Below, piece after piece: positions 49,237 to 60,969 of a stretch of DNA of 64,000 nucleotides (positions are counted from its first letter, which is position 1; each line of letters opens with the position of its first letter). Position numbers and translations under genes: made by a program. Below the pieces are notes generated by a model. The model saw nothing but the letters and a program-made list of their open reading frames with translations, did not search any database and was not told the DNA's origin. This DNA comes from Chamaecrista fasciculata (Eukaryota > Streptophyta > Magnoliopsida > Fabales > Fabaceae): contig QANZ01000640.1 of NCBI GenBank assembly GCA_003254925.1, forward strand, positions 1,273 to 65,272. The letters run 5' to 3'.

Positions 49237-49415
49237 GGGTCCTTCTAACATGTGCCCTTAGAGCACATGTTAAGGTTTCTTTTGATTGGTCAAATGAATT
49301 TTCAAACATTAAAATTTATCTTTTAAATGAATTTTCGTAGCTTTCAAAATATGCTCTACTAACCAATCAGAAGAAATCTTAAAATATGTCCTAATAGCAC
49401 ATGTTAGATAAATCC
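49237..49415. mobile_element. MITE with perfect 9-bp target duplication
   Basis: The termini GGGTCCTTCTAACATGTGC and, inverted at the right, GGATTTATCTAACATGTGC enclose 179 bp whose arms also mirror each other ('ttgattggtcaaatga', 'aaccaatcag'). The flanks ttaaaataa at 49228-49236 and 49416-49424 are identical. A 9-bp duplication points to a Mutator-like origin. Confidence 0.85.
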
Positions 49416-49820
49416 TTAAAATAAATGCGGAACTTTAGAAATAGAATTGGCAAAAGAAAAGCTTTAAAAGTATAACTTAGATTTATCCTATAATTTGAGA
49501 AATTGGAATATACTTTTGTCAAATAATTATAATAAAATATTTGGGCTCATGAGAAAGTCAGAACTTGAGAAGTTAGTGACTAGAGATATTAATAATGCCC
49601 AATCAATGTTTTTTTTTTGGTCAGAACAGCCAATCAATTCAAAGAATCAATATGGAAAAGAATAATCTCAAATTCTCAATTCTGATGGACATGAGAAAAA
49701 AAATTGAGTTCAGGCCCAAAAAAAAAATCGAGTTAACAATGGTTAGACTAAATAAATCTTAAAAAAAAAATCAGGCCAAAATAAATAAATCTACAAATTC
49801 TACCAAAAATAATAATAATT

Positions 49821-50936
49821 TCAAGGTGAAGGACCCCATAGGATCTGAGTGCTTATGGTGGCAAACTCTGTATCTGATAGAGAAGCCTCCTTCACCATCC
49901 TCAGTATTTCTATTTTAATCTCTCCTTTCTCTTCTGTACTCAATCCTTCTCCCACTTCCACTTCAATCGAAAACATCGCTACACAATTCCCATTACAACA
50001 ATTTCGACTTTTCACTTCATCACTCGATTCCATTTTTCTCTGCAACTCCATCAGTTTCTTAATCAATTCCTCATTCATCATCGCTTCAATCACTTCTTTC
50101 CTCCCAATGAACCCAATTTCCAGAACGCAATCCAATGCCGCCATTTGAACCCCCAAATCTTCCCAACATACAAGTTCCACGATTCGCGGGATTTCTCCGT
50201 TCGTTAAAAGCTCATCCACCAATAGCGTTCTAATCAGTCTTATTAGACTCGACAACACTGAGATCGAACAGCTTGAAGCCATTGTTATCAGTGCGTTAAT
50301 GGTTGGACCCATAAGCACCAATCCAACGAACACGTTCTTGTTAAACTTAACCAGAGCCTCCACCGCCTTCGCCGCTCTTTCTTGAACCCGTTTTGAGCTC
50401 AAAGGATCACTCAGTATATGCTCGATCACGTTGAATACTTTAGCCCTAAGTACCAAATCTTGAAAATCTGGATCGAAACCGTACGATAATAGCCTTCTCT
50501 CGAACTCAATCAGAGCTCTCGCTTTACCTTCGTCGTTTTCAGGTTCCATCATGATTCTCACGAAATCTCTGGTACACACTCGATCGATCAGCGCGCGAGA
50601 TTCGGACTCGACGGCATGTGCGACGTGAGAAATCTTGTAGCTGGTGATTTCGCGGCAGAGTAGAGATCGGAGGCCGTAGGTTTTATTGTATTTCTCGAGT
50701 TGTTCGATTAGGGTTTTGAGAGAACGGAGCAAGTCAGAGAGGTTGCGAAGAGCTGGATTGGCTGAGAGAATCGGAACGGCCTTGGGTTCGAGCTCTAAAA
50801 TAGCTTCAATGGCGGCTTTAGGGTAGGTTTTGTGGAGAAAAGGGATGAGGTTATTAGTGTGAATGTGAAGATCTTTGGAAGCCTCTTTCAGAGCTTCTAA
50901 CAGAGTAAGAAGACGATGAGTGTCTTCGTCTTCCAT
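49821..50936 (-). CDS. ARM-repeat protein, intronless
   Basis: One uninterrupted 371-codon frame starting at the ATG of MEDEDTHRLLTLLEAL. The protein is almost all helical with leucine-rich helices. An N-terminal helical region (about 1-110) resembles the pre-ARM part of plant U-box/ARM proteins, but no U-box is present. ARM-like repeats follow at about 130-330 (FERRLLSYGF, VQERAAKAVEALVKFNKNVFVGLVLMG, VLSSLIRLIRTLLVDELLTNGEIPRIVELV, GVQMAALDCVLEIGFIGRKEVIEAMMNEELIKKLMEL). These helices usually bind protein partners. Arabidopsis has many intronless ARM proteins of this size; the partner and pathway are not predictable. It lies 542 bp from the SYT5 stop, same strand. Confidence 0.85.
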   Translation of the reverse strand: MEDEDTHRLLTLLEALKEASKDLHIHTNNLIPFLHKTYPKAAIEAILELEPKAVPILSANPALRNLSDLLRSLKTLIEQLEKYNKTYGLRSLLCREITSYKISHVAHAVESESRALIDRVCTRDFVRIMMEPENDEGKARALIEFERRLLSYGFDPDFQDLVLRAKVFNVIEHILSDPLSSKRVQERAAKAVEALVKFNKNVFVGLVLMGPTINALITMASSCSISVLSSLIRLIRTLLVDELLTNGEIPRIVELVCWEDLGVQMAALDCVLEIGFIGRKEVIEAMMNEELIKKLMELQRKMESSDEVKSRNCCNGNCVAMFSIEVEVGEGLSTEEKGEIKIEILRMVKEASLSDTEFATISTQILWGPSP

Positions 50937-51478
50937 GGTTGATTGATTAATTGTTGCGATCGAAGGAGAATGAGAGTGGAAATTCAGTTAATTTGGCTGC
51001 TGCGAGTGAGAGAGAAAGAGGAAGAAGACGATCCCAGAAACAGAGGTGGATAGATAGATACAAACCGCGAAGGAAACCAATCAATATTCAACTTCTCAAC
51101 TACCATTCCAGTCCAGTGAGTCTTAGAGCGTGTCTTTTGTTTTCTATACCAGACATTCCTATGACATGAGATGAGACAAAATGTGATTTTCCTTCCAGTT
51201 TTCTCTTCTATTTTCCTCTCAACCAAACACGCCATGCGGAAAGTGGTTCAAGGAATCATTACTCCACTATCTCCAAACTTAATTACTCAATTACTTTTTC
51301 GTGTTTAGGTACAGAAAATTTATATATCTTTAATATCAAATATTTTTCAATTGATATTAACATAGTGATTTTATTATTACTAAATAACCCAACCTATAGT
51401 AATAGTAATAAAAATCAGTGCATAATCAACCAACGAAACTAAAATTCAAAAGATTTGATATCCTGTTGACAAGAAAAA

Positions 51479-54329
51479 TCAGGGGTCTCGATACTTATGC
51501 TGTGGAGTCCAGCGAAGATAGAGATTGAGTTTTCCAGATTTTGCTCCATCCAACTGAAAACTGTCCTGGACTTCTCTTTCTAGGATCACCCTAGTGAGTG
51601 TCATCGTCACTCTTCCAATCTTGCTCTAATTAAAACAACATTCATATATTTCATTAAAATTACCCAAAAAAGATAATATATATGTATATGGATCAATAAT
51701 CACCTTCCCAATAATGTCATGATCCCAGACTTCAATAATCAGCATCTCATGCAAGGCATCCTCCACCACAAAGTCAAACGTCTGGTTCCAAACTGGGTTT
51801 AGACTTTCACTAGCCACCTGACACACACAGACAGAGTCAGACAGTACGAGATTATTAATTCATGAATTCAGGTTCGAATTTTGACTTGTTGAGTAAATTA
51901 ATTAGGTACCCTTGTTTTGACTTGTTGGTCTTCTGCTTTGTGCAAGATTAGGACGACAAAAGGATTAGCCTTGCCGGTGATGAAATCCTTAGGTGGCAAT
52001 TCTTGTGCTGATATCACAGTCACACTTAGTACCCCTCTTACTATCACATTCTTTCTCTGCGATATACTCTCATCACATGCACCAATGTGAGTCTTAATAG
52101 CCTTCTCGAATGTCGTTAATGCATAATTAGGACTAAACAAGTTGGTAAAGCTGCTCTCAACACCATAAGGACAGTACAACAGCTCCAAATGCACCTTCAA
52201 AGTTCAAACACAATGATTATGGATCATTAATTAATAGCATATATAGTTAACTAATGTTAATTAATTATATTAAATACCTCGCCCCTGTATTTTTTATCCC
52301 TTTGGACTTCCAAATCCTTGACTAGTTTCAACCACACATCTTTGACTTTACCAGGTTGAAGGTCTTTTAATGGCACCTGGACACACCCTACAAGCTGCTT
52401 AGCCTGAATCCCTTCGTCATCGAATACTCTTACAGTCAAGTGCTGTGTGTTTGGATCTTCAACACTGAACTCGAAGTTCTCATTCCATAATGGATCCAGC
52501 TCGTTGCTCTTCATTAATTAATGCAACATTCAAGTTAGTTAATTTATTATAAGATTAAGTGTTAATTAATTAATTAGTTAATTCACTCTGGCCTTACTAT
52601 TGTCTTGCTGATTTTGGTTGCCTCACGAAGAGGACGAACAAATAAAACAGCAAAAGGATCGGATTTGCCAATCAGGTCTTTGTTTGCCAAGTTCTTCGCT
52701 TCCACTAGTTTTACTTCTAGTGTCCCAACAGATTTTAATTCCAGGTTGCTATCACATCACAAAGTCATTACATTACAACATACTATTATTTTGTCGCCCA
52801 ACAAAAAGGACAATGCAAATTAATTAATCAATTAATTACCTGTAATCCCCTGGTATAATTGGTATGATTTTCCGAACTGGCCAAGTTATAGAACCTTCTA
52901 TGGCATCTCGAATGGTTTCCTATATATTATTGACACATGTAAATAAACCCTCTAGAATTTTGGTGAATAAATACATTATCTACTTACATATTGTATAATA
53001 TATGTATAACCTCTATAGCATCAGATATCCCTGGAAGTGTCGAGATATCACCACCACCAACCTTAACAGTAAAGTCCAGATGTTTCTATAATGGGCACAA
53101 CAAAAATTGGATCATTAATTAATTAAAGCCATGTCATGTAAAAAGATCAAATTAAGAGTTAATTACCTTTTCTCTCAAGGAATAAGAAACAGCTCCAATG
53201 GAAGGGAAGTCATTGACTAATGGCTTGAAGATCAATCTGAAAACTCCAGTGAATCCAATATTTTCTACCTGCATATATAAACAGAGACACTACTGTATGT
53301 TTCATCATGCACGAGGTTGATTAATTAAATTATTGATGAATAATAATGATGCAAAGATATGTTACCTTTACAGGTAGTACAACACCAAGTTTAGTTTCAA
53401 TGTCAAATACAATCTTGGGATTACCATCCCACTGCATCTCTAACTCCAATGTCACTCCATCACCCCCACTTTCAGCTTCAACTACACCAATTCCTACATA
53501 TATTAATGAAAGCCACCATTTTAGATAATGAATACATGCATGCAAGATAGAAAAGAGAGCAGAGAATTCATCAGTGACAGTGTTAATCAAACCTGTGAAT
53601 TGAGGAGCCACAGTACCAAGAGTCAACTTGGAGAATGTGATTGAAGATAACACAATGTGTCTATATTGATCAAGAATGGGTTCCACATTGCTTTTTATCA
53701 TCTCTGACAATGCCTATCCCAAAGTAATTAGTTAAGAGTAAATTAATAATTCCATCCTTTTGAGCAAAGTCTGAATCTAAATATGAAAAATGGAAATGAG
53801 GTACCTCATTAACATAAGGCCAAACCTTGTCAAGTTGGGTATTGAGCCAAGCTAACTGATAATGATTGAAGAAACCAATATCAAATAATGAGATAACAAA
53901 TTAAATTAAAATGGTCCATGTAGGAAGATAATAATGAAATATTGATCAGAAGAAAACTTAACTTCTGTCTCTGAGTGAAGACAACCCAGGGTGGATAGAA
54001 CTTAGAAGGCAGGATTCTTCTGGAATCTTCCATTGTCATCCTGGCAAAAGCTGCGAGTGTCTCAGCCTTAAACAAACCAGAGGATTCATTTCATACTCAG
54101 TCATACATAGAAGAATTATGGGAAAACAAAAATTAATGATCATGATTGAATGAAGGGAAACATACTCAGTCATACACAATGATTTGAATAATATTCAAGA
54201 TGAAAATATGATATGTAAGTGTACCAAATCTTGGCGATGCTTGGAACGGCTTCTTTGGAAACGAGCAAAAGCAAAGATCAAAGCGATGCCTATGCTCATA
54301 CCAATGATCATGCCACTTAGAAACCCCAT
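51479..54329 (-). CDS. SYT5: Synaptotagmin-5, SMP and twin C2 domain protein
   Basis: Thirteen exons in coding order (54225-54329, 53958-54066, 53805-53851, 53593-53713, 53366-53493, 53167-53268, 53011-53085, 52840-52919, 52598-52748, 52278-52508, 51910-52194, 51704-51817, 51479-51619) join to 562 residues; Arabidopsis SYT5 has 560. SYT5 tethers ER to plasma membrane and moves lipids. An N-terminal anchor (MGFLSGMIIGMSIGIALIFAFA) is followed by an SMP domain (about 65-245, FSKLTLGTVAPQFTG, IGFTGVFRLIF, KVGGGDIS), C2A (about 258-370, LANKDLIGKSDPFAV, PLWNENFEF) and C2B (about 432-540, VRGVLSVTVISAQELPP, NPVWNQTFDFVVED). Exon 2 needs the second GT of gttaagtttt as donor, which with acceptor gttag restores KLTWLN; the first GT would break the frame. 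In exon 13 the acceptor is taken at gcaag/att, giving GK-IGR, two residues shorter than Arabidopsis. Confidence 0.92.
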
Positions 54330-56642
54330 TTTTTTTGACCCAGATAGTGTAGTAATTAATCTCTGCTTTGTCTTCAATCTACTTCTTCATTTTTAGTTCA
54401 GAAATGAATTGTATGGTTATTCAGTGGTCGTTCTAGATTTCAAAGTGTTATGGCGGTTAATATATATACATTGGTTATTGATGAAGTAATCTATACCACA
54501 AGTAGTAATACAATCTAATGAAGAAAGTAATCTATGCTTTTCTTTTTCTTTTGGTCTACCAACAAATATGTTATTTTAACCTTTTTATTATATGTAAAAA
54601 AATATGATGATATATACAACAAATATATTCAACAAAAATAATCGAAAAAAAAAATTATCTTTTTAATTAGAAAAAAAATACCTTGCACCTAATACAATAA
54701 TATTATATCATATGATTTCTGGGCTCATCTTTGTTTTGGTTGTACTTTTTTTTTCCATCATTCTAACTTTATCCAATGTCTTAAAGAAATATACATATAT
54801 ATTTTTTATATGCTGTTAAGTCATTCGATAATTTTATTCTTCTTTATGACTAATAAGTAATAACTAAGTTATGAACTAAATCATATACTATTTAATATGC
54901 AATTAGCTGCGCAATATTTTAGAAATCAAGAGGTGTTTTTTTATTAAATCAAGCCAGGTAACACTTGTTTGAATGATTAATAGGCAAAATTGAATGCCTA
55001 ATTTTAAATAATTTTCTGTTGAAACTAAAACAAAATATTGCTTGTTAATCACAAGTTGACTACAAGAATCAGTTACTTGAAATTAGCTATTTTTCATCAT
55101 TGATTATCAATACTTTTTAAATTTTTCTAATAACTTGGTTTTTCTCATTAAACATGTTTATCACTCTTATGGATTAATTTAAAATTATAAATTATCGAGA
55201 AAAACATTCGCTTAAAGCAATACATAGACCAAAAATTTGAACAAAAAATATACAACATTTAATGTGAGGACTATTTTGTAAAATTAAATACTTTTTTTGG
55301 CACTATATATACACTAACTCATTAAATGTTAAAAAATTGAGGATTAAAAGTAAATGAGTCAATTCAATACTATATTATTGGTGTATTAAACAATTTGCAC
55401 ACTCATTTTTTTTTTTAGGTTTCTCATAATTAAGTATCCTTTATTGAAAGTAATTCGATTTGAACCTGATTTCACCATATTATAGGAAACTAGACCTTTC
55501 TCCTTCTAATAGAATCAACCTCCATCGATACTCATATATCACTCATATCTTTTAAGAAACAAGATTTGATACTAAAATGATTCTCTATATATCAGTGAAT
55601 TTGCTAGCTACGACGATAAACCAGCATGATAGAAACTCTTAACGATAATTAAAGATTTGCAGTTTTGAGTTTTGAGGGTTCCCCCAAAATAAAACCGTCA
55701 AATCAGTTTTATAGCTCAATCATAATTGAATATCATTGTCGTTAATTTGTTTTCTTCAGAAATATAGGAGATTCGTTACATTTATGTTCAATAGATATTA
55801 CATTTTAAACTTTACCTTTATCTGCAGTAATATTATAATTTCTTCTTTAAAAGCACAGTGATAGTTCTGCAAACATTATATTTTTGTTTTGAACATGTTA
55901 AACATGACCAACAAAGTTCAACACAATTGGTAAATAAATGAGTTTCTTAAGTATATATGATATCCTGGTTTTTTCTTTTTTTGCCTGAATATCCAGGGTT
56001 TGATCGTCGGTTCTTACCCAAAAAACTTACAATTAATTATTGTTATCTTTAATAATGAAAAAAATTAAATAATAAATGTTAATTTTTTATATAAAAATAT
56101 TAACAAATAAGATTTCTTGCACAAAATGAGATTCTTATAGTTATATTATATAAGTTTAAAGAGTTTTCACAATATGATTGAATTTCAAAAGTAATTTTTT
56201 TTATATTTTAATCTAATATATATTGAAAGTTTAATTTATTTTGAAATTTGAAAATCAAATTGCGATGATTTATTTGTAACCAAACAAAAATAAAAATCTT
56301 AACAAATAAGATTTCTTATACATCATGAAATTATTTTGAGATCTTTAGTACTTTCTTAGTCTAAAGTGTTCTTTTTTATATATACGAAGTAAGTGAAATT
56401 AAGAAAATAAATTATTAATTTGATCATTAAAAGATATTGAGTTGATAACTTGGATCTTGAAAAATTAAAATACACAATCTAGTCCTCAATAAACAAACTT
56501 TAGTCCACGAAAAAAATTAATAAATATATCGTATATTTTTTTTAAAATTAAAGTAAACCATGTATTTCAATATTTTAAGACTTTTAAAATTAAACTATTG
56601 GACTTATTAGTTTATTCTTGAGTGTGAGTTTAATTATTTTAA
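54330..56642. other. AT-rich intergenic DNA between divergent SYT5 and GT47
   Basis: Over 2 kb of very AT-rich DNA with no credible frame on either strand. Near 54340-54440 lies the probable SYT5 leader. Confidence 0.5.
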
Positions 56643-56953
56643 GGTCAAAGTGCATTTTGTGTCCAATATATTTTTGCTTACCTCTCAATTTAGTATATTG
56701 TTAGTTTGATATCTTTTGGTCAAGTGCATAATTAGTCTTATATCTTTACAAAAAGTTCCACCATTAGTACGTTAGTCCCACAATGTGAAACTTTTTGTAA
56801 AAATATGAGATCAATTCTACAATGTGACCAAAAGATATTAGACCAGTTTTGCAACCTGACCAAATTATATGGAACCAAAAGTGTAACGAAAAAAATACGG
56901 GACCAAATTGTGACCGAAGTAAAAAAATATAGTATCAAAAGTGGAGTTTAACC
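56643..56953. mobile_element. Mutator-like MITE, 'ggtcaaagtg' subfamily, degraded
   Basis: The left end GGTCAAAGTGCATTTTGTG and the right end AAAAGTGGAGTTTAACC are imperfectly inverted. The interior has 'agatattagaccagttttg' and 'ggaccaaattgtgacc' phrases shared with the sister copies. The flanks ttattttaa and ttattatgt match at only six of nine positions, so this copy is older than the others. 311 bp. Confidence 0.6.
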
Positions 56954-56974
56954 TTATTATGTGAATAATAGATA

Positions 56975-57362
56975 CTAGGGGTTTGGCGTGCCCTAACGGA
57001 CACGCCAATATGCATGTAACGTTTGAATTGATTTTAAAGTTGAAGATTATATTAAATTTTTATATTGATAAAAGAGTAAGTTTGGGACCAATTTGAGAAA
57101 TTATACAAATATGTAAGATTCATCTAAAATAAATAAAATATTTATGACCAATTTGAAATTACCTCATGGGGAGAGTGAGTGGGGAGAGAGAGTGGTGGTA
57201 TTTTTTAATTTTTAATTGTTTTTTGCATTTTTTTTAATTCATTTATTTTTTTAAAGAAGTGGGGGGAGTGAGTGGGGAGAGAGAGTGATATTTTTTTCTT
57301 TTTAAATTTTTTAATTCACTATTTTTGACCAACCATAAAAGGGTTTAGCCATATAGTATAGA
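56975..57362 (-). mobile_element. Helitron-like element, copy 1 of a tandem pair
   Basis: On the minus strand the element begins TCTATACTATATGGC (57362 leftwards) and ends, at 56975, with a hairpin TTGGCGTG…CACGCCAA followed by ACCCCTAG. A TC 5' end and a hairpin about 5-10 bp before a CTRR terminus are the structural marks of Helitrons. The base after CTAG is T, as expected from insertion between A and T. It is 388 bp and non-coding. The CT/GA-rich 'ggggagagtgagtggggaga' block inside is duplicated (near 57161 and 57264) and is missing from copy 2. Confidence 0.8.
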
Positions 57363-57674
57363 CTAGGGGCTTGGCGTGCCCTAACGGACACGCCAATATG
57401 CATATAATATTTGAATTGATTTAAAGTTAAAGATTATATAAAGTTTTTATATTGATAAATGAGTAAGTTTGAGACCAATTTGAAATTTTCTGATACATTT
57501 GGGACTAATTAAAAATTTTGACTTAATGAGAATGAACATGGGTGATTTTTTTTTACATAAAAATGAACGTGGGCTAGCTAGAGAAAAGTGGGTGATTTTT
57601 TTTTCTTTTTTAATTTTTTAATTTAATAATTTTGACCAACCATAAAGGAGTGGAGTCATATAATATAGTATAGA
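57363..57674 (-). mobile_element. Helitron-like element, copy 2 of a tandem pair
   Basis: It has the same orientation and ends as copy 1: 5' TCTATACTATATTATATGAC at 57674, 3' hairpin TTGGCGTGTCCG…CACGCCAA and GCCCCTAG ending at 57363. The CTAG is followed directly by the TC of copy 1 with no bases between. The base before its 5' TC is A, so the pair as a whole sits between a host A and T. 312 bp, non-coding, lacking the GA-rich interior of copy 1. Confidence 0.8.
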
Positions 57675-58070
57675 TAGATATAAATGAAGGGAGTAAAAAA
57701 AGAAAAAAAAAATGTAAAAAGGGAAGTAAGGAAGAATCTTGGCACGATCTTCGATATTGTTGGCGTGGGCAAGTACGGGTCAAGAATGGAGAGTGATAGT
57801 GCGAAAGTGATAGACGCCTCTACTTCAACCTCCATCATATACTTTCTTCTTCATCACTTGTTAAACAACAACCTCGTCTTTTTTCCTTTAATTCCCTCCA
57901 TTATTTTCATATCTTAGCTAGTTAGGTTATAGGAATTACCTTGGATCATATATAATAGTATATGTATATTTTAGCCTAAACCGAAGCTCAAACCTCAAAA
58001 CTCAATCCCCCCGCCAGTTTGGTAGATTACTAGGTAGATCAGAAATTAATTAGAATTAGAATTAGAATAT
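57675..58070. other. GT47 upstream region
   Basis: Probably promoter and leader of the GT47 gene. The 77-codon plus frame at 57684-57917 starts in A-rich DNA and lacks any domain; a short upstream reading frame is possible but not supported. Confidence 0.35.
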
Positions 58071-60969
58071 ATGTATACAATGGCGGGTGGATTCTTTCCT
58101 TATTGTTACGCATCAAGCAGCTTCTTTGTATATCCCATCATGTTTCTCATGCTCTTTTTCACTTATATCACCACTCATCACTCCACCTGCTCCTCCTCCA
58201 ACACTACTACTTCTTCTTCCACCATTAATGTGAGTACGTAATTAATTAAGCTTCTTTTATTCCCAAGAAATTCAAGAACCATACATTTTCATAGGATAGT
58301 ACTTGTTGATGGATCTTTTTTCACATGTATATGTAATTGCAGGAGAGAGGTGTGAAGAATGTGATGAGTGAAATGGAGAGAGTGGAGTACGGATTAGCGA
58401 GAGCACGTGCGGCAATACGACAAGCCGCACGAAGGCGAACCTACGCTGTTACACATCAACATGACTTCACTCCCACTGGCTCCCTCTATTTTAACCCTTA
58501 CGCTTTTCACCAGTACGTTCTTTTACTACTAATTCATTCAAATTATCATGCTTTCATTACTTTCAATTACTTGTTTTACCATATATGTCAAGAGAACTAG
58601 GGTTTTCGGATTAGGTTTTCTAATGCATGATGGTCTTTCAAAAACTTTATTTATTGCCAAATTTCATGACAACGCACAAATTAAGAAACTCTAATTTACA
58701 TTAAACCCTAAACAAGAGAATCATTATATTCGTTAGCTATGTTTGGCTTGTTTTGCTTCCCTTTTTGGTTATGCATAGAGAACATAATGGATGCAAGACG
58801 GTTCAATATTAGTATTTGATTTCCGAAGATGCTACTTGATAACTAACCAATCTAGTCAGAACTTAACAAGACAAGTACTACTTATGATCAGGAAGCATCA
58901 TATATTAATTAGTTCATTACTATATAGCTAGCTATATATAGGACGCGGATAATAATTATACTATACTAGTTGCCATGCATGTTTAGACTTTAGATCAGTA
59001 TACATACATGCATTCATGATTTGGACGAAAAAGTAGACAGAAAAGAGAATAATGGGTATATCATCCTAATTTGAACCAAGCTAGCTAATTAATGAAGGCA
59101 CTTCACTTGAGGCTATATATACATACATATATATAGCACTAATTATAGCTATAGCTAGCGTATATATTAGCATGCTCCTTGCATTTACAAATTAGCACTT
59201 CCTGCACTGTACACATACATAGCCTGCAAACTAGTGCAATTCTATTGTTTCACCAAATTAGTAAGTAACGTTGAAATCCCCCTTCTCCACCCACCATAAT
59301 TAATTAATGATGCCATATAGCTAATTGATTGTGCATATAGCTAATTTTAATGGTCTCCCTTTATTTCTTATTGCTCTATATATGTACGTACGTCTTAAAC
59401 AACAATATAATTAATGGCTAGCATGCATTGTGTACGTACATACATATACATATATAGGAGTCACAGAGAAATGGAGAAGCGTTTCAGAGTGTGGGTTTAC
59501 AAGGAAGGAGATACACCCATATTTCACGTTGGACCAGTGAATGACATATACTCAAGTGAAGGCCAAATCATGGATGAACTTGAAAGTGGAAAGAGTCCAT
59601 ATTTAGCCAAACATCCCAATGAGGCTATCTCTTTCTTCCTTCCAGTGAGTGTGGTTAATATCATACTCTATGTTTATAGACCTTACACCAATTACTCCAG
59701 AGCACGCCTTCAGAACATTTTCAAAGATTACATCCACTTGGTATCCCATAGATACCCTTTCTGGAACAGAACTACTGGGGCCGACCACTTTATGCTTTCT
59801 TGCCATGACTGGGTATAATTATATATAATCATAACATATATATATGTATCTCAAAAGGTCAAAACTTTGTTTTGGTCCCTGATCTGAACTATAGAGTGAA
59901 TTCCATTTTGGCTCTTTAATTTTTCCATCGTTAGTCTCACTTATCATTTCGTTCGGTTTCTGTCATTATATTTGAGTTGGACACCTGACTTAGATAACTT
60001 CTCTCTCCTTATATGTGTTTTAATAAGTGAATTGGTGGAAAAAAAGAATAATCTTCTTTTTTTGATTAAAAAGGAAGATTTTTGTTTCTCTCTCTGCCAA
60101 CTCATTTATTAGGACACTTATGAAAGAGAAATCGTTCATCTCAGTTGTCTAGATCAGAGATAATGATAGAAATCAAATCGGATTACACGGTGGAACAAAT
60201 GAAAAAGTTTAAAGACCAAAATGAGGTTTTGACCTATCTCAAAAAGTGAGAAATATGTATATAATATGCATGTTGAATTAATAGTTGAAGTATTTTTGTG
60301 CAGGCACCAGATGTATCAGCAGGGCATCCTGAGCTATTCAAGCACTTGACTAGGGTTCTATGCAATGCCAATACTTCAGAAGGTTTTCAACCAGCAAGAG
60401 ATGTGTCATTGCCTGAAATCAAAATCCCATTTGGAAAATTGGGTCCTCCTCAAGTGACCAAACCCACTAACAACAGAACCATTTTGGCCTTCTTCGCAGG
60501 GGGTGCTCATGGCAGCCTAAGAGAGACACTATTGCAGTATTGGAAAGATAAAGATGAAGAAGTTCAAGTTTATGAGTATCTCCCTAAATCCTCAAATTAC
60601 ACTGAAATGATGGCACAGAGTAGATACTGCTTGTGCCCAAGTGGGTATGAAGTGGCAAGCCCAAGAATTATAGAGTCTATATATGCAGGATGTGTGCCTG
60701 TCATTGTATCAGATAACTATGTGTTGCCATTTAGTGAGGTTCTTGATTGGACTCAGTTTTCGGTTCACATACCCTCTTCAAAGATACCACAAATTAAAGA
60801 GATATTGAAGGGGATTTCAATGGAGAAGTATCTGGAGATGCAAAAGAAGGTGATTCAAGTGCAGCCACATTTTGTGGTTCATCGACCTGCCAAGCCTTAT
60901 GATCTAATAGACATGGTCATGCACTCTATTTGGCTCAGAAGACTTAATTTAAGGTTGCAACATTTATGA
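58071..60969 (+). CDS. Exostosin-family glycosyltransferase, GT47
   Basis: Four exons (58071-58229, 58343-58512, 59458-59812, 60304-60969) join to 449 residues; a second in-frame ATG three codons later (58080) would give 446. It is a type II membrane protein predicted to act in the Golgi on cell-wall glycans: an uncleaved signal anchor at about 15-37 ([18 protein letters not shown]), a Ser/Thr-rich stem, then the exostosin domain. Family marks are [119 protein letters not shown] and the tail LRRLNLRLQ. It belongs with Arabidopsis probable glycosyltransferases such as At5g25310 and At3g42180; acceptor unknown. Intron 3 contains a Mutator-like MITE. Confidence 0.9.
59857..60234. mobile_element. 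Mutator-like MITE in GT47 intron 3
   Basis: Left end GGTCAAAACTTTGTTTTGGT, right end ACCAAAATGAGGTTTTGACC. The flanks tatctcaaaa (59847-59856 and 60235-60244) are identical over 10 bp. It is 378 bp, begins 45 bp after the exon 3 donor and ends 69 bp before the exon 4 acceptor, so it makes up most of the intron. The perfect duplication suggests a recent insertion. Confidence 0.9.

Noticed and set aside
53805-54066. Non-canonical intron in SYT5 after QK
   Set aside because: Using the second GT as donor and gttag as acceptor gives a normal GT-AG intron and restores the family sequence KLTWLN.
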